From a virus, in IMG/VR virus record IMGVR_UViG_3300043775_002630, positions 62,001 through 126,000 of that record: a DNA stretch of 64,000 bases; one strand, given 5' to 3'. Position 1 is the first letter of the stretch, and each line of letters begins with the position of its first letter. A model generated the notes under the pieces. That model saw only the letters and a list, made by a program, of their open reading frames with translations. It made no database searches and was not told where the DNA came from. Position numbers and translations under genes: made by a program. Positions 43,153-52,139 of the stretch are shown in pieces.

Positions 43153-44661
43153 TTACATCTTCGCCATCAAATCTTTAATTCTTAAGAATTGTGGATTTTC
43201 GTATGTCTTAGATTCAATTAGACTTGTTGAAGAGCCTGAGCTCATTTGGTTGTTAAGTTTAGTTTCAACACTTTCGTTGATACTCTTACCCTCAACTTTA
43301 CTCAATTCATCTTTAACAGTCTTGTAGAGTTGTTTTGATTCTTTTAGTGATTCAACAGAATCAAATCTTCTCAAGATATTTATTTTTTCTTTCTTGGTAG
43401 TAGAATGTTCCGTGAACAATCTTGTAGCGTAAGCTAGGTTAGAATTAAAAACCGCAACTTCATTAAGTTTTTCTCTGAAAACATTCAATGCTTTTCTATA
43501 CTCTTCGTTTTTCTCTCTAAGTACATTCATTTCAGTTTCAACAGATTCATAAGTATAGTTACGATTGTTTGTAATTCCTTTTCTTAAACCTCTACCTTCT
43601 TTTGAACCCATACCATAAGTTCTAGCAGCTTCTTTGGTTTCTTCTTTTTTCTTACGAGTTTCGAAGTGAGCATCATCTCTACGAGACTTAGTTGACTTAA
43701 GGTCTTTCTTAGCAATTTTACCGTGCTTCATACCTTCTCTTTCGTCTTCCTTGTCATCGTATCCTTGACCCTCTTTAAACTCAAATTTTGCTTTACCAGT
43801 ACCCATAGTTTTAGGTCCTTCTTTCTTGTCGTCAGAGAATCCTTTTTTAGGTAATGAACTACCGTATTTAAATTTAGGATTTCCCATTCCAACGCCTTTA
43901 GGTTTAACAGTCATTTTAGCTTCCTCAAGGTTGTAACCTTCATTGTCTTCATCTTCTTCATACATTTCAGACATATCCATATCGTCCATTTCAGACATAT
44001 CCATATCTTCTTCATCCATAACAATTTCATAGACTACTTCATCTTCTTCATCTACTTCTTCTTGTTCGTTATAAAGTGCGTCTAAAACTGCATCCAAATC
44101 AGAATCTTCAACATCCTGTTCCATCATTTCATCTTCTTCACCAATTCCGTCAAATCCGAAATAATCTTCTTCTTCATCGTATTGTTCGTCAAGTTCTTCG
44201 TCTTCTTCTTGTTCATTCATTTTAACAAGATACTCAACGTCATCACCGCTGTCTTTGATTGAGATTTCATCACCGTCTTTTTGAACAATGATTCCATCCT
44301 CATCAGACATACGTTTAAAGATTGTTAAGATGTCTTCTGCTGAAGCGTTAGTAAGGTCAATAGTTTCTTCGTCATCTTCAAACTCCATTTCGTCTTCGTC
44401 ACCGAATTCCATTTCGTCTTCAGATTCTTCAGAATCCATATCCTCAAGGTTATCAGCTTCATCTTCCACTTCATCAGTGTCAAACTCCGCATCTAATTCA
44501 ATCTCCTCATCTTCTTGCTCGTTGAGAGATTCTTTTACTAACTGACTGATTTCTTCCTTCATAGTTGAAGCAAGTATTCCTTTTGCGTTTTCGGCTATAA
44601 CGTCTTCGACGTTTTTCATTTGAATTAAAGCCTCTTGAACCAAATTTTTATTTTCGGACAT
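43153..44661 (-). CDS. gp22: Prohead core scaffold (T4 gp22-like), with a long acidic N-terminal half
   Basis: 502 residues. The first half is extremely Asp/Glu-rich, including the region about 50-250. A basic, Gly-rich insert follows (about 250-360), and the last ~130 residues are helical (NVLREKNEEYRKALNVFREK, VAVFNSNLAYATRLF), as in gp22 of T4-like cyanophages. T4 gp22 is about 270, so this form is nearly double. Acidic scaffold plus basic insert suggests internal charge pairing or binding to DNA or protease. Several L/I-x-E sites could be cut by gp21. Confidence 0.83.
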   Translation of the reverse strand: MSENKNLVQEALIQMKNVEDVIAENAKGILASTMKEEISQLVKESLNEQEDEEIELDAEFDTDEVEDEADNLEDMDSEESEDEMEFGDEDEMEFEDDEETIDLTNASAEDILTIFKRMSDEDGIIVQKDGDEISIKDSGDDVEYLVKMNEQEEDEELDEQYDEEEDYFGFDGIGEEDEMMEQDVEDSDLDAVLDALYNEQEEVDEEDEVVYEIVMDEEDMDMSEMDDMDMSEMYEEDEDNEGYNLEEAKMTVKPKGVGMGNPKFKYGSSLPKKGFSDDKKEGPKTMGTGKAKFEFKEGQGYDDKEDEREGMKHGKIAKKDLKSTKSRRDDAHFETRKKKEETKEAARTYGMGSKEGRGLRKGITNNRNYTYESVETEMNVLREKNEEYRKALNVFREKLNEVAVFNSNLAYATRLFTEHSTTKKEKINILRRFDSVESLKESKQLYKTVKDELSKVEGKSINESVETKLNNQMSSGSSTSLIESKTYENPQFLRIKDLMAKM

Positions 44662-44673
44662 ATATTTTTTTAC

Positions 44674-44681
44674 TATAAATA
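44674..44681 (-). promoter_or_regulatory. TATTTATA motif before gp22
   Basis: Minus-strand TATTTATA ends 12 bases before the scaffold ATG, directly after a terminator, so it is well placed to start a gp22-gp23 transcript. Confidence 0.55.
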
Positions 44682-44731
44682 CTGCAATAAAACAAAAAAT
44701 TTAATTTTTGTCCCATTAAAGAATTTAAAGC

Positions 44732-44770
44732 AAAAAAAAAGTGGTCGATTTGACCACTTTATTTTTTTTT
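44732..44770. terminator. Intrinsic terminator between gp21 and gp22 transcripts
   Basis: Stem AAAGTGGTC / GACCACTTT (44738-44746 with 44752-44760), loop GATTT, with an A-run on the left and a T-run on the right, so it can work in both directions. On the minus strand it ends the protease operon before the scaffold gene. Confidence 0.87.
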
Positions 44771-44774
44771 GTTT

Positions 44775-44984
44775 TTAATCTATTACTTCGTCTATTTTAC
44801 TTTCAGATACTGAAACGATTCTCCAATCGTGTTGAAAGCCTTGGTATTTCCCTGTTACTTTAGCTTCGACATCTGTAACTGAAAATCCCCTCACTAATTT
44901 CTCTTCTCTAATTTTTTTAATTCTTCCTGAGTTTTCATCGGGGAGTTCATAAACGATTTTTGCAACAAAATATTTTTCATCCAT
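44775..44984 (-). CDS. DUF4494-like small protein
   Basis: 69 residues. YFVAKIVYELPDENSGRIKK, then EEKLVRGFSVTDVEAKV, resembles DUF4494, a small family mainly of Bacteroidetes (F-x-x-K-x-x-Y, D/E-G-x-x-K-K, L-V-x-A-x-S-x-T-x-A/V-E). Its function is unknown. It is 13 bases after the protease gene and ends right before the terminator. It supports a Bacteroidetes host. Confidence 0.7.
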   Translation of the reverse strand: MDEKYFVAKIVYELPDENSGRIKKIREEKLVRGFSVTDVEAKVTGKYQGFQHDWRIVSVSESKIDEVID

Positions 44985-44997
44985 AATTGTAAGTTTT

Positions 44998-45711
44998 TTA
45001 TCTTGTTAAATAATCGTTTAATTTTTTCATTAAGTCAACAGACTTACCCAAAGAATCTGAGTCTTTCATCTTTCTTTCTTCTTCTAAGTTTTCTTCGTAG
45101 TTATTTCTATCTTCAGGATTACTGAATAAGTAAGCACCTGGTGTAGATGGTGAAGATACCAAGTCAAAACAAATTAATTCAAAATCGTCTTGAACTTCAT
45201 TTTGTTCACCAACTTTTTTAAGAGAGCCGACACCACGAGATGAAACACCCATAGTAACACCTTGTCTCATTAGATTGGCAGCAATATCTCCTTTTGTAGA
45301 TACGATACCTCTTTCGTGGAAACCTGGTGATGTCAATAATTTTAGCTTACCCATCAAAATATTATTGTCCCACCATATATCAGTAATAATATGCGCAACT
45401 CTATCTAAATCGATAAGTGATGATTCAGGGTGATTTAATTCAGATGTTGATAAACCTTTCTTAATTGCTGTCTTATATCTCTCAGCTTCTCTTTTTAAAA
45501 TCCTTTCAGGATAAACTCTACCATTTCTATTTGGTACACCATATTTTTGTAAAACGGCGTAAAACTCAAAAGGATTTCTATAATCAAGTTCTTTTTGTTC
45601 CCTCATTATAGCTTCATTGAGACGGTCAGTTGGGGAGATATATCCCGCATCCATTTCAATAAGAATTCCTTTTCCTGTTTGGCCTGCTCCAAGTACTGAA
45701 TAATTTTTCAT
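44998..45711 (-). CDS. gp21: Prohead core protease (T4 gp21-like)
   Basis: 237 residues. The fold type is the herpesvirus-assemblin-like serine protease of phage proheads. Candidate catalytic residues are H94 in ELNHPES and Ser157/158 in MGVSSRG; FDLVSSPSTPGAY is the conserved third region. It matures the capsid by cutting scaffold and capsid proteins at (L/I)-x-E sites. It sits between the small DUF4494-like gene and an unknown gene, in T4-like order relative to gp22 and gp23. Confidence 0.9.
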   Translation of the reverse strand: MKNYSVLGAGQTGKGILIEMDAGYISPTDRLNEAIMREQKELDYRNPFEFYAVLQKYGVPNRNGRVYPERILKREAERYKTAIKKGLSTSELNHPESSLIDLDRVAHIITDIWWDNNILMGKLKLLTSPGFHERGIVSTKGDIAANLMRQGVTMGVSSRGVGSLKKVGEQNEVQDDFELICFDLVSSPSTPGAYLFSNPEDRNNYEENLEEERKMKDSDSLGKSVDLMKKLNDYLTR

Positions 45712-45724
45712 CTATTCTTTTTCA

Positions 45725-45732
45725 AATAAATA
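45725..45732 (-). promoter_or_regulatory. TATTTATT motif before gp21
   Basis: Minus-strand TATTTATT ends 13 bases before the protease ATG. Confidence 0.4.
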
Positions 45733-45736
45733 TACA

Positions 45737-46189
45737 TTAATAGATTGTTTGGAGTAAATCTGAGTTTTTGGTGGAGGAAAAGTTAAAATGATTGTTGTTT
45801 AAAATGTTATCCTTATAGACTCTTTTAAGGATTTTTTTGACTGAATCTTTAATTTCATTACATTTGAAATCACCGTCTTGTTTGGTGAAAAGATTTATTT
45901 CAAGATTCATAAATGATTTTTTATTGTATCTAATACCACTTGTTCGTAAGTCTAAATCTACAATAAAATGTTGTTTGAATAATTCTGTGTTTATTGAATG
46001 TAAAACTGAATGTTTTACCTCTCTTGACATAATGGACACTATCCTATTCCAATTATCATCTTCATTTATTGGGGTTACCCAAGTTTGAATATTCAAATAA
46101 ATTGATTTTAGTTCTTTAGCGTCAACTGTCCCGTAAAAGCTTTTAATACTGTCGTATTGATTTAGAGTAATTGTTTTGCCCTTCTTCAT
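45737..46189 (-). CDS. Unknown protein upstream of the protease
   Basis: 150 residues from the ATG at 46189; an in-frame TTG nine bases further upstream is rejected because ATG follows so closely. Mixed alpha/beta with IVDLDLRTSGIRYNKKSFM and a Lys/Asn-rich C-terminus. No family recognised. In T4 the corresponding place is occupied by gp67/gp68 prohead core proteins, but similarity is not visible. It is divergent from the bS21 gene across a 81-base AT-rich gap. Confidence 0.65.
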   Translation of the reverse strand: MKKGKTITLNQYDSIKSFYGTVDAKELKSIYLNIQTWVTPINEDDNWNRIVSIMSREVKHSVLHSINTELFKQHFIVDLDLRTSGIRYNKKSFMNLEINLFTKQDGDFKCNEIKDSVKKILKRVYKDNILNNNHFNFSSTKNSDLLQTIY

Positions 46190-46270
46190 TAAGGTCAACT
46201 ATTATTGTCTCGTTTATTTTTTTAAAATATACTAAAAAATTATCAACAAAACAAATATATTTAATATTGT

Positions 46271-46456
46271 ATGTTAATAGTAAAAGTAGACTCAAATATT
46301 GAAAAGGCACTAAAGACTTTGAAATCCAAAGTTATTAGAACAAAACAAATGCAAAGATTAGTTGAATTGAAAGAATTTAAAAAGAAATCTGTAGTTAAGA
46401 GAAGTCAGAAAGAATCTGCAAAACACAAACAATATCTTAGGACTCTTGGTGAATAG
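46271..46456 (+). CDS. rpsU: Ribosomal protein bS21
   Basis: 61 residues. The pattern MLIVKVDSNIEKALKTLKSK, then a basic stretch with FKKKSVVKRSQKE, is that of bS21: I-x-V-x-x-x-x-N-I-x-x-A-L-x-x-x-K, then K-x-S-V-x-K-R. bS21 binds the small subunit next to the 3' end of 16S rRNA and affects translation initiation. In flavobacterial ribosomes bS21 helps hide the anti-Shine-Dalgarno sequence. It is the only plus-strand gene within the head module, on the opposite strand from its neighbours, and its end overlaps the 46437 gene by 20 bases. Phage bS21 genes are known in aquatic phages. Confidence 0.88.
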   Translation: MLIVKVDSNIEKALKTLKSKVIRTKQMQRLVELKEFKKKSVVKRSQKESAKHKQYLRTLGE

Positions 46457-47144
46457 AATCCTTTAATTGTTTTAATCTGATATAATTCATTAAATCAAAA
46501 TTTTCAGATTTAATCTTTTCAATAGTTTCATTTAACTTAGTCTTCATATCTTTTTCAGATTCTTTTTCTGAAATGACAACTAGTCTCTCTATTGTAGATT
46601 CTTTAATTGTTTGGAATTCTTTTTCTAAATCATCTTTAGATGTTGCCATTAAATGAAAGACTTCTACTTTTGTAGATTCGTCTAATGTTTCCAAATATGA
46701 TTGAACTGTTTGATTGGCAATATTGACCATAGACTTTAATGGAATTTTTACAGTTTCACTCACGTTAGTTTTGTTCTTCATTAAAGTTTCTATGATACGT
46801 TTTTTGGACAATACTCTTTCAGATAGATTTACGTTTTTGAAATAAACTAAATTATCCAAATCTGAATATACGTTTTCAGATACCCCAACCCCATTTGGTA
46901 ACTGAGTTTTGGTAACCAAATGTCTAACAATCTCAATACCTTCATTTAAGAATAACTCAGCATCTTCTTTAGATAATCCTTGTGGTTTATAAAGGTCATC
47001 GTAGATAGAATATAATTTTGAAAATGATTTATTTTCAAGAATATTGTGTTTGAATTCTCTTAAAGTTTTTTTAAAGTCTGATTGGTTCTTGTAGGATTCT
47101 ACAAGACTCTTTTCAATTGCCGATTTTATTTGTCCAAATGTCAT
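46437..47144 (-). CDS. Unknown helical protein of the head module
   Basis: 235 residues, almost wholly helical and charged. The start FGQIKSAIEKSLVESYK ends a short helix with L-V-E, a possible prohead protease site, which would fit a prohead core or internal head protein. No family recognised. It lies between portal and the protease group, where T4 has core proteins gp67 and gp68. A TATTTATA motif stands 15 bases before its ATG. Confidence 0.7.
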   Translation of the reverse strand: MTFGQIKSAIEKSLVESYKNQSDFKKTLREFKHNILENKSFSKLYSIYDDLYKPQGLSKEDAELFLNEGIEIVRHLVTKTQLPNGVGVSENVYSDLDNLVYFKNVNLSERVLSKKRIIETLMKNKTNVSETVKIPLKSMVNIANQTVQSYLETLDESTKVEVFHLMATSKDDLEKEFQTIKESTIERLVVISEKESEKDMKTKLNETIEKIKSENFDLMNYIRLKQLKDSIHQES

Positions 47145-47159
47145 TTTTAGGGGTTTTCA

Positions 47160-47167
47160 TATAAATA
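47160..47167 (-). promoter_or_regulatory. TATTTATA motif before the 47144 start
   Basis: Minus-strand TATTTATA directly at the end of the portal gene, 15 bases before the ATG of the helical protein. Confidence 0.4.
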
Positions 47168-49030
47168 TTACGAATTCAGCAACTTATCAAGTTCTTCACC
47201 CATTTTTCCTAAACTTTGTTGTCCAACACCTAAATCTAAAAATTTGTTACCATACATATCACTCTCTAAAAGGATATTCATATCTCTATCCATTTTGGAT
47301 TCTGGCGCTAACTCTGGCGCGCCAGCTTCAGGTGCCGGTGGTGGAGGAACCTCTCCACCCGCTTCTGGCGCGGTCTCAAAACCACCGCCTCCACCTGCGA
47401 ATATATCTTCACCTGGAGGTGGCGTTGTAGTCTCGCCTGCGGGTTCTTGACCTGTTGCTGGTAGATTACCTTGTTTGTTACCATAAAGTTTATCAATTGT
47501 ATCAAAGATACCTGTTTTAGAAATAACTGTTGGTGTATTTTTAAGCTCTTCACCCACAGCCTTTTCAAGTCTTTGTTGTAGTAGGTCAACTCTAATTTCT
47601 TCATCAGACCATTGGAATATATGTTTTTTGGCCCAAGTTGATGAGGTTGGTTGAATACCATTTCCTGGGTCAGTAACCATATCTTTATACAATAACATTT
47701 TTTCTTTCCAAATGTCAATCTTAAGAAGGTCTGCTTGTGTTGATGGGTTTGTTAATCCCAATTCAAAATTAGATATCTCTTCTTCAAAACCTAAAAGGAA
47801 CAAGTGAATAATTGCAATTTTATTCATTTCTTGAACCATAGATTTTTGAATTCTATTAATGGTTCTTGCAAATCTGATATCCATCAGTGCCAAGCTTTTA
47901 CCATCACCTACGGTTTCTTCAAATCCTAAAAATGCTTTTGGTATACGAAGTGCTGTAACAAGTTTCTTTTGAATATATTCAATATCTGCAATTTCAGATA
48001 AGTTCTGTGCACCAGGTAATGTGTCAATTGGACTTGGCGCTGCAGGGTCTCTTACAGGAATAAAATAATCTTGGTCAACCGCCATTTGGTTAAATCTCAT
48101 ATCTACGTTACCTGTTTTAGAATCAACAATTTGTTCTCTTTTAAACTTGTTGGCAACACGTTGTACGTAAGCCTCAACATCATCGTCGTTCATATTTCCG
48201 ACATATACTTTGAAGACCCTACGTTCAGGGGCTCTTGAAGTACGGTATATCAACATCGCGTCCTCCGATAATAGAAGTTGTTTCCAAATTCTACGGGACT
48301 TTTCCAACATAGATGTACCATACGGCAATTTACGGTCATCACCCAATAATCTAAAGTGAGCAATTTCCCAAGGTTGGAATTCCATATTCTTTTCTTTCCA
48401 ATAGAATTTCAATCCTTTATTTTTAGTGTAATCGTTACCTATGTTTGGAGATACTGAACCATCCATAAGTCCACTTTCAACCCTTTCAACTTCAATGTTT
48501 GGTAACTGAACACAACCAACAACACCCTTTTCAGGGTCCAATCTTAGATAAACAAAATTGTCACCATACTTACAAGTGTTTCTAGTCCACATAGGTAAGT
48601 TAGTGTTAATATCTAAGTTATTATTGAATAAATCCGCTAATACAGATTTAATCCTTTTTGATTCTGAATAAATCTGTAATACAAAACCATCTTCATTAGG
48701 TGTTGTAGATTCTTCAGCGTAAATGTCTAAGGCTGCAGAAATTTCTGGAGTATACTCCATAGACTCATAGTCATAATAAGATGATAATCTATTTGGTTGG
48801 TAGTATACTGCTTGAGTGTATAAATTATTCTCTACCTTAGCAAATTGTCCTGCCAAGTAAGCGGTTTGTCTTGCTTGGAGTTTTTCCTTTTCATATTCGG
48901 CTTTATCGGTAGTTCTTAAAAGTTCTTTTTTATCAAACTTAAATACAGGAAAATCCTGATTCATTAACGCGTCAGGACCTAAGGCTCTACCTAATCTTTG
49001 CCAAACTGTAAATTGCTTATTTTCTGCCAT
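47168..49030 (-). CDS. gp20: Portal protein (T4 gp20-like)
   Basis: 620 residues. The T4-type portal signatures include the N-terminal YDYESMEYTPEISAALDIYA, then GDNFVYLRLDP, FRLLGDDRKLPYGTSMLEK and PAAPSPIDTLPGAQNL, and KKLVTALRIPKAFLGFEE. It forms the dodecameric ring for DNA packaging. A Pro/Gly/Ala-rich, likely flexible tail occupies about residues 520-580, longer than in T4 gp20 (524 residues). It sits 38 bases after the terminase stop and has a TATTTATA motif upstream. Confidence 0.93.
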   Translation of the reverse strand: MAENKQFTVWQRLGRALGPDALMNQDFPVFKFDKKELLRTTDKAEYEKEKLQARQTAYLAGQFAKVENNLYTQAVYYQPNRLSSYYDYESMEYTPEISAALDIYAEESTTPNEDGFVLQIYSESKRIKSVLADLFNNNLDINTNLPMWTRNTCKYGDNFVYLRLDPEKGVVGCVQLPNIEVERVESGLMDGSVSPNIGNDYTKNKGLKFYWKEKNMEFQPWEIAHFRLLGDDRKLPYGTSMLEKSRRIWKQLLLSEDAMLIYRTSRAPERRVFKVYVGNMNDDDVEAYVQRVANKFKREQIVDSKTGNVDMRFNQMAVDQDYFIPVRDPAAPSPIDTLPGAQNLSEIADIEYIQKKLVTALRIPKAFLGFEETVGDGKSLALMDIRFARTINRIQKSMVQEMNKIAIIHLFLLGFEEEISNFELGLTNPSTQADLLKIDIWKEKMLLYKDMVTDPGNGIQPTSSTWAKKHIFQWSDEEIRVDLLQQRLEKAVGEELKNTPTVISKTGIFDTIDKLYGNKQGNLPATGQEPAGETTTPPPGEDIFAGGGGGFETAPEAGGEVPPPPAPEAGAPELAPESKMDRDMNILLESDMYGNKFLDLGVGQQSLGKMGEELDKLLNS

Positions 49031-49060
49031 ACTCTATAAAATTATTCAAACTAGTCTGAA

Positions 49061-49068
49061 TATAAATA
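49061..49068 (-). promoter_or_regulatory. TATTTATA motif before portal
   Basis: Minus-strand TATTTATA, just after the terminase stop and 30 bases before the portal ATG. Confidence 0.4.
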
Positions 49069-50835
49069 CTATCGAGAACCAAACAGCCATTTATATTTCT
49101 CATAATCATTTTTAGAGGGTTCATAATTCCTACTATGTTGTTGTTGATTCGGAAATTGTGGTATTGACGGATTAAAATATTGTGAACTATCTTTATGTTC
49201 ATTTACAGTTGTGGACCAAGAATCAATCATTGCTTTAGTGTGATTAACCACCTTAGTCAATGAAGGGAACGCCGCTTCAGCAGCATACAACGCCATTGAA
49301 ATTGACATAATACAATCATCGTGATGTCCTCTTTGGTGGTCAGGTCTACCATTTATGTATACAAATGTTCCCATTTCACCTAATAATCTACTTGACCTGA
49401 CTTTAAAGTCGTGTCTAATTGCCTCCTCAAATGATGCAATGATTTGAACTCTTTTTGAATTAAAATTAATACCAGGTATTTTTTCATTTTGTTTAGGGTC
49501 ATATTTCCATTTGTTGGTTAAGTCAACACCATCATAATAGAAATTTTTATACCCTAATTCTTGTAATCTTCTTGATGTCGCAACACCCATACCCCCCGTT
49601 AAGTCAACAATACATAAAGCATTATACATTGTTCCCCACTTGTACGCAATCTCTGCTAATACATCGGGTGGTATTTTACCAACAAATTCTAAAACCTGTT
49701 CTCTTGAGTCAAAATCAATGATTTCAATACACGAGAAGTCTTCTGAATCTCCCCTTGATACATCAACACCCATCACATATTTGTGATTATTTTCAGGTTC
49801 TTTCCATATCCAAAGTTGGTTACCCATTAATTTGGCTGTTGGTTCTTTTACATCATTCTCAGAAATTTTTTGGGTTAATAAAGAATCAAATACGTTATCA
49901 CCTGAACCCAAGAAATTACATTCCAATTCCTGAGCAACTTTTCGTTTGTCGTACTTGAGTTTTTTAACCATACTCTCAAACCAACTTGAACAAGGTTTAT
50001 ATCCTTGTTCCATATATGTTTGAATTAGTTCAATATCTCTGTCGTATGGATTTTCATCGGGTAATTGTCTTACAACGTCTTTGGGGTATTCTTCCTTATT
50101 TAACAAATAATGAACAATATCCTCACATTTAACCATATACAAATCTTTGGTATAACGAGGGTCACGGAACCAATACATTGGCGTGATTTTGAAGTCGTTC
50201 ATACCTCTTTGTGCTTGGTCGTAAATTTCGTAGTAAATCGGGTCGTATCCGTTAGGTGTTGATATTACAACAACTTTACCACCCGTAGATAGTGAGGCCA
50301 TACAAGCCGCCCAGAAATCACTGTCAGCTTCAATAAACGCCGCCTCGTCAAATATTAATATCGTGGGGGTATAACCACGTAAGGCATCTTTAGATGTGGC
50401 AACCGCCTTAACTTCACATCCATTAGTTAATTTAAAGTGTCTGGCAGAGTTTTTTTCACCTGAGAACCCAATACCAACCCAGTTCGGCCATTGTTCCGTA
50501 AAAGCTCTAATTTTATTAGCAAATTCTACAGATGTTTCTAATTTATTGGCAATAATAAGAATCTTTTCAGGTTTTTCTTTTCGAGCAAACGCTAATCGTT
50601 TACTTGCCCAACCTGCAGTAACCGTAGATACACCCGCCTGACGATACTTCAATGCAATGTTTTCATTATACATTTCGTAATCGTTAACAAGTGTTACTTG
50701 GTCTTTAAATAATTCTAAGGGAACATACTTTGATACTGTGTTATCGTATGTTTGTAGATATGTTTTAAGAGCATAAGGAGTGCTTTTCATACACTTCTTA
50801 TACTCTATTAAAACTTGTTCTTTTGTTAAACTCAT
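49069..50835 (-). CDS. gp17: Terminase large subunit (T4 gp17-like)
   Basis: 588 residues. ATPase domain: KYRQAGVST (63-71) as the Walker A-like loop and TILIFDEAAF (about 149-158) as Walker B. Nuclease domain: VMGVDVSRGDSEDF (D in the first acidic motif, about 355-368), ALCIVDLTGGMG and HHDDCIMSISMALYA (the last acidic motif). It pumps DNA through the portal and cuts concatemers. No small terminase was identified. It shares TAATG with the upstream gene. The T4 genes for sheath and tube (gp18, gp19), normally between gp17 and gp20, are absent here. Confidence 0.95.
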   Translation of the reverse strand: MSLTKEQVLIEYKKCMKSTPYALKTYLQTYDNTVSKYVPLELFKDQVTLVNDYEMYNENIALKYRQAGVSTVTAGWASKRLAFARKEKPEKILIIANKLETSVEFANKIRAFTEQWPNWVGIGFSGEKNSARHFKLTNGCEVKAVATSKDALRGYTPTILIFDEAAFIEADSDFWAACMASLSTGGKVVVISTPNGYDPIYYEIYDQAQRGMNDFKITPMYWFRDPRYTKDLYMVKCEDIVHYLLNKEEYPKDVVRQLPDENPYDRDIELIQTYMEQGYKPCSSWFESMVKKLKYDKRKVAQELECNFLGSGDNVFDSLLTQKISENDVKEPTAKLMGNQLWIWKEPENNHKYVMGVDVSRGDSEDFSCIEIIDFDSREQVLEFVGKIPPDVLAEIAYKWGTMYNALCIVDLTGGMGVATSRRLQELGYKNFYYDGVDLTNKWKYDPKQNEKIPGINFNSKRVQIIASFEEAIRHDFKVRSSRLLGEMGTFVYINGRPDHQRGHHDDCIMSISMALYAAEAAFPSLTKVVNHTKAMIDSWSTTVNEHKDSSQYFNPSIPQFPNQQQHSRNYEPSKNDYEKYKWLFGSR

Positions 50836-52139
50836 TATTTAGGACGGCTTAAGCCAAGTCCTGCTAAGAAATCATCAAAATCATCATCGTCATTGTCATC
50901 TGAACCACCATCTTCATTTTCATCGTAACTTTCGTATTCTTCTTTTACTTTGAAGGCAGTGTTCATCAAATCACGGAATTTATCAGTGGCTTTCTTATTT
51001 CTGTCTTTATCCTCTGAAATTACATCTCCAATAAGTCTAAGGAATTCGTCAGCAGGAAGTTTGTAAAGTTCCATTTGGAACCAGTTTATGATACCTTTAT
51101 TCTCCTCCTCAAATACTTCATCAGGGAGTGAAAATCTTATCTTTTCAATAACTTGAGGACCAATTCTTAATGACCACGCCTCCATAGGAAGTGTATCAGT
51201 TTGACCCAAAACTTTTTCTCTCATAACAGGGTCTTGTGGTAATCCATAACGACCTTTAGCTTCTTCAAGACCTTTTAAAATTTCGTGACAAAGGATTGGG
51301 AATAACATACCCCAAGCCGAGATTGTAGTATCAGGTTTTTCTTCACCACCTTCATCTCCACCACCATCATCATCACTATTATCTTGTAATTCAACTTTTC
51401 CACCAACACCTTGTCCTGTTTGACTCATCATTTCGATAGCTCTTTCATCTGTAAAGTAGTTAAAGTCATTTACAGACATAATTAACAAATATGCATCGTA
51501 TAGTTGTGGGTTGATAGCGTTAAGTGCTCTTCTTACAGATGGTTTTTGGAAAATATAGTGACCTTTTTTAGCCGCCCCTTGAATAACAGCATTGATGATG
51601 TTTCTTTTGTGAGTTTCAAGTTCAAGTAATTCTTCATCAGTCATTACATCTGCATCGAAAGAAGACATTTCTAATTTTTGCTCAATTTCTTCTTCAACCT
51701 CATCATCAATTTCTTCGGCCTCCATACGGAAGTTATTCACATTGATTTGTTCACCTAAGTGTAAATCGAAGTTAAACCAATCCATTGGCATTTCAGACTC
51801 CTCAAGACACGCTTGTAGGGCTAAGTTTTTTAACTCATCAATATGTTGTTGTTCTATTCTCCAAACTTGAGGAACCATTCTAAATGACTCTGCTTGTAAC
51901 ATTTGAAATAAGTTACGTGGAGTTACCAAAGTATCTTTACCTGTAACTGTACGTAATTTATCAACAACTTGTTTAAAACGGTTAGTAACGAGTTTTTGAA
52001 CGTCTTTTTCAGAACGTCTTAATGCAGGATTTTTTGCATATGGACTTTCAGGGTCACCAAGTTTTCTTTCAAGACTTGGGTCCATTCTTTCAGGGTAATT
52101 CCCATAATCAATCTGTTCTTTAATTCTCTTATTTGCCAT
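50835..52139 (-). CDS. Unknown protein coupled to terminase
   Basis: 434 residues. Helical N-terminal half with RRSEKDVQKLVTNRFKQVV and FDLHLGEQINVNNFRMEA; two strongly acidic linkers (about 135-150 and 240-262, including a DDDGGGDEGG stretch) and an acidic C-terminus (DDNDDDDFDDF). Folded middle part with WSLRIGPQVIEKIRF. No family recognised. By position it could be a virion or packaging accessory protein; a small-terminase role is possible but nothing proves it. Confidence 0.7.
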   Translation of the reverse strand: MANKRIKEQIDYGNYPERMDPSLERKLGDPESPYAKNPALRRSEKDVQKLVTNRFKQVVDKLRTVTGKDTLVTPRNLFQMLQAESFRMVPQVWRIEQQHIDELKNLALQACLEESEMPMDWFNFDLHLGEQINVNNFRMEAEEIDDEVEEEIEQKLEMSSFDADVMTDEELLELETHKRNIINAVIQGAAKKGHYIFQKPSVRRALNAINPQLYDAYLLIMSVNDFNYFTDERAIEMMSQTGQGVGGKVELQDNSDDDGGGDEGGEEKPDTTISAWGMLFPILCHEILKGLEEAKGRYGLPQDPVMREKVLGQTDTLPMEAWSLRIGPQVIEKIRFSLPDEVFEEENKGIINWFQMELYKLPADEFLRLIGDVISEDKDRNKKATDKFRDLMNTAFKVKEEYESYDENEDGGSDDNDDDDFDDFLAGLGLSRPK

